Assembly (NCBI RefSeq): GCF_000982955.1
Contig: NZ_KQ058649.1
Location: 83,092-147,091 of the forward strand
Length of the DNA stretch: 64,000 nucleotides
DNA from: Micromonospora sp. HK10
Lineage (GTDB): Bacteria > Actinomycetota > Actinomycetes > Mycobacteriales > Micromonosporaceae
Reading direction: 5' to 3'
The stretch's first letter is position 1, and each line of letters starts with the position of its first letter. Under the pieces are notes generated by a model, which saw only the letters and a program-made list of their open reading frames with translations, had not been told where the DNA came from and searched no databases. Position numbers and translations under genes: made by a program. Below, piece by piece: positions 26,685 through 38,200 of the stretch.

Positions 26685-26729
26685 CCTTCCGCCGGGGGGA
26701 CCAAAAGTCCCTGAGCCGTGCGCGGAAGG
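26685..26729 (+). promoter_or_regulatory. Stem-loop that sequesters a Shine-Dalgarno upstream of the GGDEF-EAL gene
   Basis: CCTTCCGC (26685-26692) pairs with GCGGAAGG (26722-26729), CGG with CCG inside, and an apical GGGAC-CAAAA-GTCCC hairpin (26697-26711). The 3' arm contains the GGAAGG part of the ribosome site for the small ORF at 26739. The apical dyad also resembles the DosR/DevR box (GGGAC...GTCCC), but its spacer is 5 nt rather than the mycobacterial 4, so the DNA-site reading is weaker. Confidence 0.5.
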
Positions 26730-26738
26730 GGGGCGCCG

Positions 26739-26804
26739 ATGTTCGTGGCAGCCGTGGCCGCCCGCCGTGCCCTCGGACCACCGCCGGACGGGGTGGGCCC
26801 GTGA
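26739..26804 (+). CDS. 21-codon ORF coupled to the GGDEF-EAL gene
   Basis: An ATG at 26739 follows the strong ribosome site GGAAGGGGGG and runs 21 codons to a TGA that overlaps the GTG start of the next gene as GTGA. The main gene has no good Shine-Dalgarno of its own, so it probably depends on ribosomes delivered by this ORF. The peptide (starts MFVAAVAARRALG) is small and shows no signature. Confidence 0.5.
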   Translation: MFVAAVAARRALGPPPDGVGP

Positions 26805-29332
26805 CCTCCGGCAGGGGCGGTGACCGCCCCGACCGGCTCGGCCTGCGCGGCACGCCGGTCGGGGTTCTCCTGCTGACCGTCGCGGTCGCGGTGACCGCCC
26901 TGGTGGCCACCGTGCTGGGGCTCGCCGGTCCCGCGTCCCTGCCAGCGGACGACCCGCTGCCGCCGGCCGCCCGCTTCGGCATCGCGGTCGCCGCCGTCGC
27001 CGTGGCCCACTTCGCCCGCCTGCGGTTCCGCACCGCGACCGGGATGGTCAGCATCACCTGGGGCGAGGCGGCGCTGGTCATCTGCCTCTACGTCGCACCG
27101 GCCGGCTGGCTGCCGGCGGCGACCCTGCTCGGCGCCGGGGCCGCCTGGACGGCCATGTCGCTGCTCGCCGACCGCCGCCCGGTGCTGGAACTGGTCCGGA
27201 TCATCGGCTCGCTGACCGCCGCCGCGGCCCTCGCCGCCGTGGTGGCCACCGCGCTCGGCCGGCCGCTGCTGGCCGCGCCGACGCCCGAGCTGGCCCTCGC
27301 GCTGGTCGCCGGCTCGGTGACGTACCTGCTGACCACGGTCTGGCTGGGCGGGGCCACGCTGGCGCTGCGGCACGGCATCCCGATCGGCCCGCCGCTGATC
27401 GCGGCGCTCCGCGGCAAGCTGCTGATGTTCGTCGGGAACGTGGCCGTCGGCCTGGTGGTGGTCACGCTGCTGGAGCTGGACGCCCGCTGGCTGCTGCTCC
27501 TGCCGCCGCCGCTCTGGCTGCTCCAGCAGACCTACCGGCACCGGCTCCGGGCCGACCAGGAGCGGCGCACCTGGCGGGCGTTCGCGGAGGCCACCGCCGC
27601 GCTCAACCAGCTCGACGAGCGGGGCGTGGCGACGGCCGCGGTGTCCGGCGCGCTGTCCCTGTTCGGCGCCGAACTGGTCGAGGTGGACGTGGCTCGGGGC
27701 GACGGCCGGTGGCGGCGCTACCGGGCCGACGCGGGCGGCCAGGTGCGCGACCGCGAGATCACACCCCCGGCCCCGGCCGAGCCCGGGGAGCACGAGCTGG
27801 TGCGGTCGCTCACCGTGGGCAGCACCGAGGTGGGCCGGCTGCGGGTGCACTTCGCCCGGTCCGCCCCGCCGAGCGCCCGGGAGCGCGACGGGGTGGCCGC
27901 GTTCGGCGACGCCCTGGCCGCCGCCCTGCACGACGCCGCCACCCACCGGGAGCTGCGGCTGGTCACCGCCCGTTCGTCGTACGAGGCGGTGCACGACCAG
28001 CTCACCGGGCTGCTCAACCGGGCCGCCCTGCTCACCAAGGGCGACGAGGCGCTGCGGCAGCTCGCGCACGATCATCCGGTGGCGCTGCTGCTGCTCGACG
28101 TGAACCAGTTCAAGGAGGTCAACGACACCCTGGGGCACGCCGCGGGGGACCAGCTGCTGCGGCTGACCGCGAGCCGGCTGGCCGCCCTGGCCCGTCCCGG
28201 CGACCTGCTCGGCCGGCTCGGTGGCGACGAGTTCGCCCTGCTGCTGACCGCGGTCCCGGTGCTCGACGACCGGACCGTCCCGATCGCGTACGCGCTGCGC
28301 CAGGCCCGGGAGATCGCCGAGCGGCTGGCCGCGCCGACCGAGGTGGCCGGGGTGCGGATGTCCGTCGAGGTGGCCGTCGGGGTGGTGGTCGCCGACGCGG
28401 GTACCGCCGACATGACCGAGCTGCTGCGCCGAGCCGACATCGCCATGTACCAGGCGAAGGAGGGCGGCGGCAGCGTCGCCGCGTACGACAGCTCCCGGGA
28501 CGCGGCGAGCACCGACCACCTGGCGCTCCTCGCCGAGCTGCGGGAGGCGCTGGAGGCCGACGACCAGCTGGTGCTGGCGTTGCAGCCGGCGGTGGACCTG
28601 ACCACCGGCGCGCCGACCGGGGTGGAGGCGCTGATCCGCTGGCAGCACCCGCGCCGCGGTTGGCTCGGCCCGGCCGACTTCATCCGCCCGGTGGAGAACA
28701 GCGAGCAGCTCGGCACCTTCACCCGGTACGTGCTGGACAAGGCGCTCGCGGTGGCCGCCGACTGGGCCCGTGAGGGGCTGGACGTGCCGATCTCGGTCAA
28801 CCTCTCGGCGCGCAGCCTGCTCGACCCGCGGCTGCCCGGCGAGATCGGCGACGCACTGCGCCGGCATCAGGTCCCGCCGCACCGGCTGGTCCTGGAGATC
28901 ACCGAGACGGTGGTGATGAGCGAGCTGGAGGTCATCGACGAGGTGCTGACCAACCTCCGGACGATGGGCGTGCAGCTGGCCGTCGACGACTTCGGCACCG
29001 GGTTCTCGTCGCTGACCTTCCTGACCCGGATCGCGGTGGACGAGCTGAAGGTGGACCGCTCCTTCGTGCTCCGGATGGCCGACTCGCCGGAGGCGGCGGC
29101 GATCGTCCGTACCACGGTCGGGCTGGCCCAGGAGCTGGGCCTGCGGGTGGTGGCCGAGGGGGTGGAGACCGCCGAGCAGCGGACCGCGCTGGCGGAGCTG
29201 GGCTGCACCTCGGCGCAGGGTTACCACTTCTTCAAGCCGATGCCGGCGGACAAGATCGGGGCGGTGCTGGGGACGCTGCGCGACAACGCCCAGGGCAACG
29301 TCTTCCCGCTGCGCGCCGACGGCGCCTCCTGA
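26801..29332 (+). CDS. Bifunctional GGDEF-EAL c-di-GMP turnover protein
   Basis: 843 residues. There is an N-terminal membrane region with about six hydrophobic helices (~20-220), a GAF-like linker (~235-370), and a GGDEF domain whose active-site motif is intact ([12 protein letters not shown], ~478). An EAL domain has [11 protein letters not shown] (~606), [13 protein letters not shown] and [22 protein letters not shown]. Both catalytic signatures look complete, so it could both make and degrade cyclic di-GMP. In streptomycetes such proteins act in the developmental switch through BldD. The predicted leader hairpin and coupled upstream ORF suggest translational control. Confidence 0.93.
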   Translation: MTSGRGGDRPDRLGLRGTPVGVLLLTVAVAVTALVATVLGLAGPASLPADDPLPPAARFGIAVAAVAVAHFARLRFRTATGMVSITWGEAALVICLYVAPAGWLPAATLLGAGAAWTAMSLLADRRPVLELVRIIGSLTAAAALAAVVATALGRPLLAAPTPELALALVAGSVTYLLTTVWLGGATLALRHGIPIGPPLIAALRGKLLMFVGNVAVGLVVVTLLELDARWLLLLPPPLWLLQQTYRHRLRADQERRTWRAFAEATAALNQLDERGVATAAVSGALSLFGAELVEVDVARGDGRWRRYRADAGGQVRDREITPPAPAEPGEHELVRSLTVGSTEVGRLRVHFARSAPPSARERDGVAAFGDALAAALHDAATHRELRLVTARSSYEAVHDQLTGLLNRAALLTKGDEALRQLAHDHPVALLLLDVNQFKEVNDTLGHAAGDQLLRLTASRLAALARPGDLLGRLGGDEFALLLTAVPVLDDRTVPIAYALRQAREIAERLAAPTEVAGVRMSVEVAVGVVVADAGTADMTELLRRADIAMYQAKEGGGSVAAYDSSRDAASTDHLALLAELREALEADDQLVLALQPAVDLTTGAPTGVEALIRWQHPRRGWLGPADFIRPVENSEQLGTFTRYVLDKALAVAADWAREGLDVPISVNLSARSLLDPRLPGEIGDALRRHQVPPHRLVLEITETVVMSELEVIDEVLTNLRTMGVQLAVDDFGTGFSSLTFLTRIAVDELKVDRSFVLRMADSPEAAAIVRTTVGLAQELGLRVVAEGVETAEQRTALAELGCTSAQGYHFFKPMPADKIGAVLGTLRDNAQGNVFPLRADGAS

Positions 29333-29411
29333 CCCGGCCGGGGGCACGCCGACCCGGCGGTCCGCGGGTGACCCGACGGCGGCGCGCCGCGGGTCTGGTT
29401 ATGGTCGTCGG

Positions 29412-31505
<2,094 letters not shown>

Positions 31506-31509
31506 GCGG

Positions 31510-32160
31510 TCAGGGCCAGAGCAGCTCGCGCTCCCAGCCGGTCGCGGCCCGACGGTAGCGCAGCCGGACGTGCCGGCGCTCCCGGTCGGCCTGCCAGAAC
31601 TCGACCGTCTCGGGGGCGACCGTGTAGACCGTGTGCCCCTCGGCGACCAGGTCCGGGTCGGCGGCCAGTCGGGCGCGCACCGCGGCCAGTTCCCGGTCCA
31701 GCTCGGTCCGGTCGGGTAGGACGGCGCTCTGCCGGCCGGCCAGGGTCGCGATCCGGGAACCTTCCGGCCGGGCCAGGAAGTCCCGCCGGGACACGTCGGG
31801 ATCGGCGGGTCGGGCGGTGCCGCGCACCCGGACCTGCCGGCCCTGCTCCCGCCAGTGGAAGCTGAGCGCGAGCCGCGGGTTGGCGGCGAGTTGCCGCCCC
31901 TTGGCGCTGGTGGAGGTGGTGGCGAAGTGCCAGCCGGCGGCGTCCAGATCCTTGAGGATCAGCACCCGCGCGTCCGGCCAGCCGTCGACGTCGACGGTCG
32001 AGACGGTCATCGCATGCGGTTCGTCCACGCCGGCGTCGATCGCCCCGGCCAGCCAGGAGGCGAAGAGCGGAACCGGGGCGTCGGGCGTGTCGGCGGGGTC
32101 GAACGGGGGCATCTCGTGCGCGAGCACGGGAAGCCCGCGCAGCAGGTCGCGGGTGCTCAT
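31510..32160 (-). CDS. pdxH: Pyridoxine/pyridoxamine 5'-phosphate oxidase
   Basis: 216 residues, the usual PdxH length. The FMN-binding split barrel has DARVLILKDLDAAGWHFATT and SAKGRQLAANPRLALSFHW, then FLARPEGSRIATLAGRQSAVL (~133-153) and the diagnostic C-terminal dimerisation block VEFWQADRERRHVRLRYRR. It oxidises PNP/PMP to PLP, the cofactor of cbs, metB and ilvA in this window. It ends 4 bp from the previous gene, and padR lies 12 bp upstream in the same direction. Confidence 0.9.
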   Translation of the reverse strand: MSTRDLLRGLPVLAHEMPPFDPADTPDAPVPLFASWLAGAIDAGVDEPHAMTVSTVDVDGWPDARVLILKDLDAAGWHFATTSTSAKGRQLAANPRLALSFHWREQGRQVRVRGTARPADPDVSRRDFLARPEGSRIATLAGRQSAVLPDRTELDRELAAVRARLAADPDLVAEGHTVYTVAPETVEFWQADRERRHVRLRYRRAATGWERELLWP

Positions 32161-32172
32161 GACCTGATCATG

Positions 32173-32757
32173 TCAATCGGCGGCCGGTGGGCTGCCCTCG
32201 CCTCCCGCGGCACCGTTCCCGTCCGCCAACCGCAGTGGCCCCGGCAGGGCGTCGAACCAGTCGAGGACCGCCCGTTCGTAGGCCAGCCCGAACCGCAGCG
32301 TCGCCACCGAGTAGGGGTCGATGTCGTCGGCCTCCGCGGGCAGCGCGGCGGCCACCGCCTCGTATCCGGCGAGCCGGGCGGCGTGGGTGGCCCGGTGTGC
32401 GGCCAGGTATTCGGCCAGCCGCTCCGGCGGCAGGTGCCGGCCGAAGAGCACCGTCAGCAGCAGCGGGAACCGGATGGCCTCCTCCGCCGGGGGGTTGGCG
32501 GCCCACTCGGCAAAGGCCGCGCGGCCGGCTTCGGTGATCTCGTAGGGCTGCCGATCGCGCCGCCCCCGCTCGCCGGCCCGGACCAGTCCGGCGGCGGCCA
32601 TCGCGGCCAGTTCCCGGTAGACCTGGCTCTGGGTCAGGGACCAGAATCCGCCGATCCGCTGCTGCGCGTACTCGACCAGGTCCCAGCCGGTCATCGGGCC
32701 GTCGTGCAGGAAGCCCAGCAGGGAGGCGGCGGTGGCGTTCATCGGCCGGTCCGGCAT
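32173..32757 (-). CDS. PadR-family transcriptional regulator
   Basis: 194 residues from the ATG at 32757 with gaaggagc upstream. The winged helix is at the N-terminus (LLGFLHDGPMTGWDLVEYAQQRIGGFWSLTQSQVYREL), with the PadR signature of aromatic residues before the recognition helix, then a coiled dimerisation domain (~100-180). It is divergent from a small membrane protein. The intervening 100 bp contain an inverted repeat (32780-32797) and a 23-bp perfect dyad (32817-32839) as plausible operators. The ligand is unknown. Confidence 0.92.
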   Translation of the reverse strand: MPDRPMNATAASLLGFLHDGPMTGWDLVEYAQQRIGGFWSLTQSQVYRELAAMAAAGLVRAGERGRRDRQPYEITEAGRAAFAEWAANPPAEEAIRFPLLLTVLFGRHLPPERLAEYLAAHRATHAARLAGYEAVAAALPAEADDIDPYSVATLRFGLAYERAVLDWFDALPGPLRLADGNGAAGGEGSPPAAD

Positions 32758-32778
32758 CGGTTGCTCCTTCGAAGGTGC

Positions 32779-32797
32779 TTGACATCCCATTGTGTCA
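32779..32797 (+). promoter_or_regulatory. Candidate promoter/PadR operator
   Basis: TTGACA (32779-32784) resembles a -35 for the plus-strand membrane protein, and TGACA-N8-TGTCA (32780-32797) is an inverted repeat with the spacing common for PadR sites. A -10 near 32802 (catgct) is weak. Confidence 0.4.
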
Positions 32798-32816
32798 GGT
32801 CGCATGCTGACTGCGG

Positions 32817-32839
32817 CGACCTCCCACAGTGGGAGGTCG
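32817..32839. promoter_or_regulatory. 23-bp perfect dyad in the padR divergent region
   Basis: CGACCTCCCAC, one A, then GTGGGAGGTCG. It lies 18 bp upstream of the plus-strand ATG, near the predicted transcription start. It is a second operator candidate or a 5' mRNA hairpin. Confidence 0.45.
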
Positions 32840-32857
32840 GCTGCGGGGGAGGCTGTC

Positions 32858-33334
32858 ATGCGTACGTTTCTCGTTGTCGTCCACGCGGTCAGCGGCAGCC
32901 TCGGGCTGCTGCTCGCCCTGCCCGTGCTGCTCGCTCCGAAGCGGCGGGGCCGGCACACCCGGCTCGGCTGGGTCTACGCCGGCGCGGCCCTCGGCCTCAG
33001 CCTCAGCGCGCTCGGCCTCTTCGCCCTCGATCCGGCCCGGTTGTGGGGGCTGGCCGTGCTCGGCGCACTCACCCTCGGCTGGCTGGTGGGCGGCGTCCTG
33101 ATCGCCCGCCGCCGTCCGCGCCGCCTCGGCCCGCGCGGCTGGCGGATCTGGCACCTCAACCTGATGGGCAGTACGGTGATCGCCTTCGTCACCGGGTTCG
33201 CCGTGCAGATGACCGACGGCAACCTGATCGCCTGGCTCGCCCCGACCCTGATCGGCTCCGCGTTCATCGCCCGGGCCACCGCGCGGGAGATCGCCCGCGC
33301 CCCACGCCGGATCGCGGTGACCATGGCCGCCTGA
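32858..33334 (+). CDS. Small four-helix membrane protein (DUF2306-like)
   Basis: 158 residues from the ATG at 32858 after gggggagg. Four hydrophobic segments can be seen: LVVVHAVSGSLGLLLALPVLLA, LGWVYAGAALGLSLSALGLF, LWGLAVLGALTLGWLVGGVLI and NLMGSTVIAFVTGFAV. The His of VHAVSG and H-rich loop (RRGRHTRLGWVYA, WRIWHLNLMGS) recall DUF2306. It is likely the target of the divergent PadR regulator. Function unknown. Confidence 0.8.
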   Translation: MRTFLVVVHAVSGSLGLLLALPVLLAPKRRGRHTRLGWVYAGAALGLSLSALGLFALDPARLWGLAVLGALTLGWLVGGVLIARRRPRRLGPRGWRIWHLNLMGSTVIAFVTGFAVQMTDGNLIAWLAPTLIGSAFIARATAREIARAPRRIAVTMAA

Positions 33335-33390
33335 GCACCCCCGGCCCTCCGGGACGGCGTGGGCACCGGCCCGGATAGGCTGGCGGCGCT

Positions 33391-34551
33391 ATGGATTCCC
33401 GTACCGGACTGCCTGTCGTCGGCATGGTGGGCGGTGGCCAGCTGGCCCGGATGACCCACCAGGCCGCCATCGCCCTCGGCCAGTCGCTGCGCGTGCTCGC
33501 GCTCGCCCCGGACGACGGCGCCGCCCTGGTCGCCGCCGACGTCCAGTACGGCGACCACACCGACCTGGCCGCGCTGCGCACCTTCGCCAAGGGCTGCGAC
33601 GTGGTCACCTTCGACCACGAGCACGTGCCCAACGCGCACATCCGCACCCTCACCGAGGAGGGGGCGAAGCTCTTCCCGCCCGCCGAGGCGCTGGTGCACG
33701 CCCAGGACAAGCGGGTGATGCGGGAGCGCCTCGGTGAGCTGGGCGCGCCGAACCCGGCCTGGCGTCCGGTCGAGCAGCCCGCCGACCTGGTCGCCTTCGG
33801 CGCGGAGGTCGGCTGGCCGGTGGTGCTCAAGGCGGCCCGGGGCGGGTACGACGGCCGGGGCGTCTGGCTGGTCGACGACGCGGTCCAGGCCGAGGAGCTG
33901 GCGGCCACGCTGCTCGCCGGCGGCACCCCGCTGATCGTCGAGGAGCGGGTGGCGCTTCGCCGGGAGCTGGCCGTGCAGGTGGCCCGCTCGCCGTTCGGGC
34001 AGGTCGCCGCGTACCCGGTGGTGGAGACGGTGCAGCAGGACGGCATCTGTGTCGAGGTGCTGGCCCCGGCCCCCGGCCTGGGCGAGGAGCGGGCGCTCGC
34101 GGCCCAGCAGCTCGCCATCGACCTGGCCACCGCGCTCGGCGTGGTCGGCCTGCTCGCGGTGGAGCTGTTCGAGACGCCCGACGGGCTGGTCGTCAACGAG
34201 CTGGCCATGCGCCCGCACAACTCCGGCCACTGGACCATCGAGGGAGCCCGGACCTCGCAGTTCGAGCAGCACCTGCGGGCCGTGCTCGACTACCCGATGG
34301 GCGACACGTCGCTCACCGCCCCGGTCGTCGTGATGGCGAACGTGCTCGGCGGTGAGCCGGGCGGGATCTCCCTCGACGAGCGGCTGCACCACCTCTTCGC
34401 CGCCGAGCCCGGCGCCAAGGTCCACCTGTACGGCAAGCAGGTGCGCCCGGGTCGCAAGATCGGGCACGTCACCGTGCTCGGTAGCGACCTGGCCGACGTA
34501 CGGGCCCGGGCCGCGCGAGCCGCCCGCTGGCTGCGCGAAGGGCACCAGTGA
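33391..34551 (+). CDS. purK: 5-(carboxyamino)imidazole ribonucleotide synthase
   Basis: 386 residues. An ATP-grasp enzyme of purine synthesis converting AIR + bicarbonate + ATP to N5-CAIR. The N-terminal pre-ATP domain is VGMVGGGQLARMTHQAA, then DVVTFDHEHVPN, the ATP-grasp core is VVLKAARGGYDGRGVWLV and catalytic residues are in ELAMRPHNSGHWTIEGARTSQFEQHLR. It is followed by purE after a tandem 51-bp repeat that overlaps its stop codon. In M. tuberculosis purK-purE-fadE25 are adjacent; here fadE25 lies ~7 kb on. Confidence 0.96.
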   Translation: MDSRTGLPVVGMVGGGQLARMTHQAAIALGQSLRVLALAPDDGAALVAADVQYGDHTDLAALRTFAKGCDVVTFDHEHVPNAHIRTLTEEGAKLFPPAEALVHAQDKRVMRERLGELGAPNPAWRPVEQPADLVAFGAEVGWPVVLKAARGGYDGRGVWLVDDAVQAEELAATLLAGGTPLIVEERVALRRELAVQVARSPFGQVAAYPVVETVQQDGICVEVLAPAPGLGEERALAAQQLAIDLATALGVVGLLAVELFETPDGLVVNELAMRPHNSGHWTIEGARTSQFEQHLRAVLDYPMGDTSLTAPVVVMANVLGGEPGGISLDERLHHLFAAEPGAKVHLYGKQVRPGRKIGHVTVLGSDLADVRARAARAARWLREGHQ

Positions 34552-34651
34552 GCGCGAGGAGTGAGCTTGCGAGCCCCGCAGTCGCGAACGAAGGGGATGA
34601 CCAGTGAGCGCGAGGAGTGAGCTTGCGAGCCCCGCAGTCGCGAACGAAGGG
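34545..34651 (+). repeat. Two tandem copies of a 51-bp repeat between purK and purE
   Basis: Identical 51-bp copies at 34545-34595 and 34601-34651, period 56. Copy 1 carries a GTG overlapping the purK stop (GTGA) and encodes 19 codons ending in a TGA that overlaps the GTG in copy 2. Copy 2 is in frame with purE and supplies the gaaggg ribosome site. I associate this sequence with a dispersed repeat of Micromonosporaceae (recollection, not checked). Confidence 0.9.
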
Positions 34652-34660
34652 ACTACCAGC

Positions 34661-35152
34661 GTGAGCACCGTCGGGCTGATCATGGGCAGCGACTCGGACT
34701 GGCCGACCATGAAGGCCGCCGCCGAGGCGCTGGACGAGTTCGACGTGCCGTACGAGGTCCAGGTGATCTCCGCGCACCGGACCCCGGTCAAGATGATCGA
34801 GTACGGCCGGGACGCCGCCGACCGGGGCGTGAAGGTGATCATCGCGGGCGCCGGCGGCGCGGCCGCCCTGCCGGGCATGGTCGCCTCGGTCACCCCGCTG
34901 CCGGTGATCGGCGTGCCGGTGCCGCTGAAGCACCTGGACGGGATGGACTCGCTGCTCTCCATCGTGCAGATGCCCGCCGGCGTACCGGTGGCCACGGTCT
35001 CCATCGGCAACGCCCGCAACGCCGGTCTGCTCGCCGTGCGCATCCTGGGCGCGTCCGACCCGGCGCTGCTCAAGCGGATGGCCGACTACCAGGCCGGCCT
35101 GGAGAAGCTGGTCGCCGAAAAGGACGCCGCCCTCCGCGCCTCCCTGACCTGA
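34661..35152 (+). CDS. purE: 5-(carboxyamino)imidazole ribonucleotide mutase
   Basis: 163 residues from GTG 34661; an in-frame GTG at 34604 inside the repeat would add 19 residues ([16 protein letters not shown]...) absent from the family, so 34661 is preferred. Class I PurE motifs: [13 protein letters not shown] (phosphate loop), SAHRTP (catalytic His) and [16 protein letters not shown]. It isomerises N5-CAIR to CAIR directly after PurK. A hairpin at 35172-35249 follows. Confidence 0.95.
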   Translation: MSTVGLIMGSDSDWPTMKAAAEALDEFDVPYEVQVISAHRTPVKMIEYGRDAADRGVKVIIAGAGGAAALPGMVASVTPLPVIGVPVPLKHLDGMDSLLSIVQMPAGVPVATVSIGNARNAGLLAVRILGASDPALLKRMADYQAGLEKLVAEKDAALRASLT

Positions 35153-35171
35153 CGCCTCGACCCCGGCCCGT

Positions 35172-35249
35172 TTGATCGACTCGGTTTGCGGCAGGTTGGG
35201 GCTACTGCCGCTCCGGAGGCCCCGACCTGCCGCATTCGGGGTGGATCAA
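35172..35249. terminator. REP-like inverted repeat / terminator between purE and the next convergent gene
   Basis: The long stem has arms at 35187-35203 and 35217-35234 (TGCGGCAGGTTGGGGC and complement, one G-U pair and one bulge). It is flanked by an outer TTGATC (35172-35177) and GATCAA (35244-35249). The TTGATC/GATCAA flanks also occur in the element at 61779-61839. Confidence 0.65.
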
Positions 35250-35263
35250 GGGCGTCGGCGGTT

Positions 35264-38200
35264 TCACCGCATGCCGCGCAGCGCGGTCTGCAGGCGCTCC
35301 TGGGCGCGGCGGCGGCGCTCGTTGCTGGCGCCGAGCACCAGCAGCACGATGCCGACGGGGATCAGCACCACCCACGGTCCGAGGCTGATCAACGCGTGCA
35401 CGGCGGCGATCGCGGTGACCGAGGCGCCGACGATCACCGGGGCCTGCTGCCGGGTCATCGACCCGAAGATCAGCACCGCCACCGCGCCGAGCAGCAGCAG
35501 CACCTGGCGCAGCATGGTGGAGTCGGTGGCCACCACGATCGCCAGTGTCGGCAGGAAGGCGGCGACCAGCGCCGGCCCGTACGCCACCCAGCTCGACAGG
35601 TCCGGCCGGTGGCGCAGCTCCAGCACCCCGACCAGCAGGGCGAGCGCGGCGAACGGCAGCGTGTACGCCTCCGGCAGCGCCACCTCGGCCACCCGCATCA
35701 GGATCCACCAGGCGGTGATCTCGCAGACCACCACCGCCCAGAACAGGATCCGCCGCTCCACCGGCCGGCGGCCGGGCCGGGTGGCGGCCACCCCGAGCAC
35801 GGCGCCCCAGCCGGCCAGCAGCGCGGCGATGTGCCGGGGCGAGTCGTAAGCGAGGGCGAGCGCGATGAGCGCGGCGGCGTACCCGCTCCACTCGACGGTG
35901 GCCGCCTCCCGGTAGGCCTCGGGCCGGCGCAGCCGGGGGAGGGTGGCGGCGAAGACCTGGAGCGCCGCGCCCACGGCCAGCACCCCGAACGCCGACCAGA
36001 CCGCGGCGAGCCCGGCGACCAGGCCGACGGTGAGCACGAACAGCTCGGCCATCAGCGAGGCGAACAGCCAACCGAGGATGCGGGCCCGCTGGGTGGTGCC
36101 GAAGAAGGCGGCCACCGCCCCGACACCGACCGCACCGCCCAGCGTGAAGAGGGTCAGCTCCCGGGTGGCGAGGCTGCCGGCCAGTCCGGCGCCCCCGGCG
36201 GCCAGCCCGATCGCGAACACCAGCACCCGGGCGACCCGGATCGAGCGGGCCGGCTCGACCAGCGGCGGGGGCGGGGTCAACGCCAGGCCCAGCATGGCGA
36301 TGGTGAAGACGGCCAGTCCGGCCAGGGCGGTCTCCGGCCAGCCCTGGCCCAGCGCCACCGGCGTGATCAGCAGCGTCACCGCCGCGCCCGGCAGCACCAC
36401 CGGCACCGCCCGGCTGCGCCGCCCGCCGCTGAGGCCGGTCGCGGCGAGCGCCGCCGTCACGGTCAGCAGGAACGCGGTCAGCACATGGGTCGGATCGACC
36501 GCGTCGGCCGGCGGGGTGAGCAGTTCGGGCGGCGGTCCCTGCCACACCCGGGACAGCACCTTCATCGGTCCGACCAGCGCCACGACCAGCGGCGGAAGCA
36601 GCGTGACCAGGGCGAGCGCGGTCGGCAGCAGGGCCGCGGCGAGCGCACCGGCGGCCGGGCTGACCCGCCAGCGCAGGTCGGTGTCGCCGTCGCGGCGCAG
36701 CGCCCCGTTCAGCAGCACCGACCAGCGGCGTACCGGCTGGGCCGAGCCGGCCGGCGGGACGGTGGCGGCGCGGACCAGTTCGGCGAGGACGCCGAGCAGC
36801 GCCGCCGCGGCCGCGTACACGCCGGACGGCAGGTGGGTGACGACGGCGGCGATCGCGCTCACCGTGGCACCGCCCGCCACGGCGACGCTCGCGTACGGCA
36901 GGTACTGCGGGATCTGCCGGCGGGCGGCCGCGACGGCGGCCAGGCCGAGGCTGGACGCGGCGAGCGCGGCGGTCAGCACCACCTGGGGTGAACGCCCGTA
37001 CTCGGCGGCCAGGGCGGCGACCGCACCGGGCAGCGCGAGCAGGGCGGCCCCCAGCGCCGCGCTCCCCACCTGCACCAGGTGCCGAGGCATGCCCTCGGAG
37101 CGGACGTCCTCGACCAGCGACGGGGCGACCGCCCGGGCCAGGGCCGCCACCACCACCCCGATCAACACGATGCTGCCCAGGGCCAGCGCGGTGGTCCACG
37201 GCCGGACCAGCCCGGCCCCGGCCGCGTGCAGCGCGACCACCCCGGCCACGGTGGCCCGGGACAGCGCGGCCCGCGGGTCGGCCGCGGCCACCGCCGCCAT
37301 CCCGAACACCGTGGCGACCATGGCGCCCACCAGCACCGGCGACCACCAGGGCAGGTCGAAGGCGGCCGGCGCGCCGATGGTGGCGAGCACGGCGGCGACG
37401 CCGGACACGTCGTAGCGCCAGGGCGACGGCAGCAGGATGCCGGCGGTCACCGCGAGCAGGGCCAGCGCCACCGGGGCCTGCCAGGTCGCCCCACCGGTGG
37501 GCGCGGCCGGCCAGCCGGTGAGGTCACCGGCCCAGATCGGACCGGGGGTGGCGAGCACACCGACGCCACCGCGCAGCGCGGTCCAGCCGGCGAGCAGGCC
37601 GATCAGCGTGCCGCCGACGGCGACGCCGAGGGTCGGCCCACGCCGCCACTCCTCGGGCAGGGCGCGGGCGGCGACGGCGACCACCAGCACCAGCGCGGCC
37701 GCCACCATGAGCTGGCCGTCGGGAGCGAGCACCGCGGTGATCCGGACCAGGGTGGCGATGAGCGCCGCCGTGGTCGCCGCCAGGGCCAGGTCGGAGCCGT
37801 CCAGCGTCAGGTCGGAGCGGCGGCCCGCGTCGATCCGGGGCGCCAGCGCCAGCAGTGCGGCGGCGAGCAGCAGCAGGCCACCCACCCAGGCGTCGGCGGC
37901 GGTGGCGCCCGGTGCGCCGAACCCGGCGGCGGCGACCGCCACGGCGCCCAGCACGGTGCCGACCGCGTGCGGGGCGCTGAGGTGCCGCTGGGCGACCTGG
38001 ACGACGGCGGCGTAGCCGAGCGTGACGCAGACGCCGAGGAAGCTCGCGGCGAGGATCGGTACGGTCAGCTCGCGCAGGTCGGCCGGGGTGGCCGCCGGCA
38101 CGGCCGGTTCGGTGGCGGCGACGAACGCGGCCACCGCCCCGGGCAGCGCGAACGCGGCGCCGCCGGCGGCCCAGCCGCACACCGTGTCGGCGGCGGTGGC

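Noticed and set aside
26641..26740. GEMM (c-di-GMP-I) riboswitch upstream of the GGDEF-EAL gene
   Set aside because: The conserved core sequences of that class are absent; only stems with unrelated loops are seen.
34604..35152. PurE starting at GTG 34604 within the repeat
   Set aside because: It would add a 19-residue leader coded by the repeat that is not part of the family; GTG 34661 gives the normal N-terminus. It is kept as a possibility in the findings.
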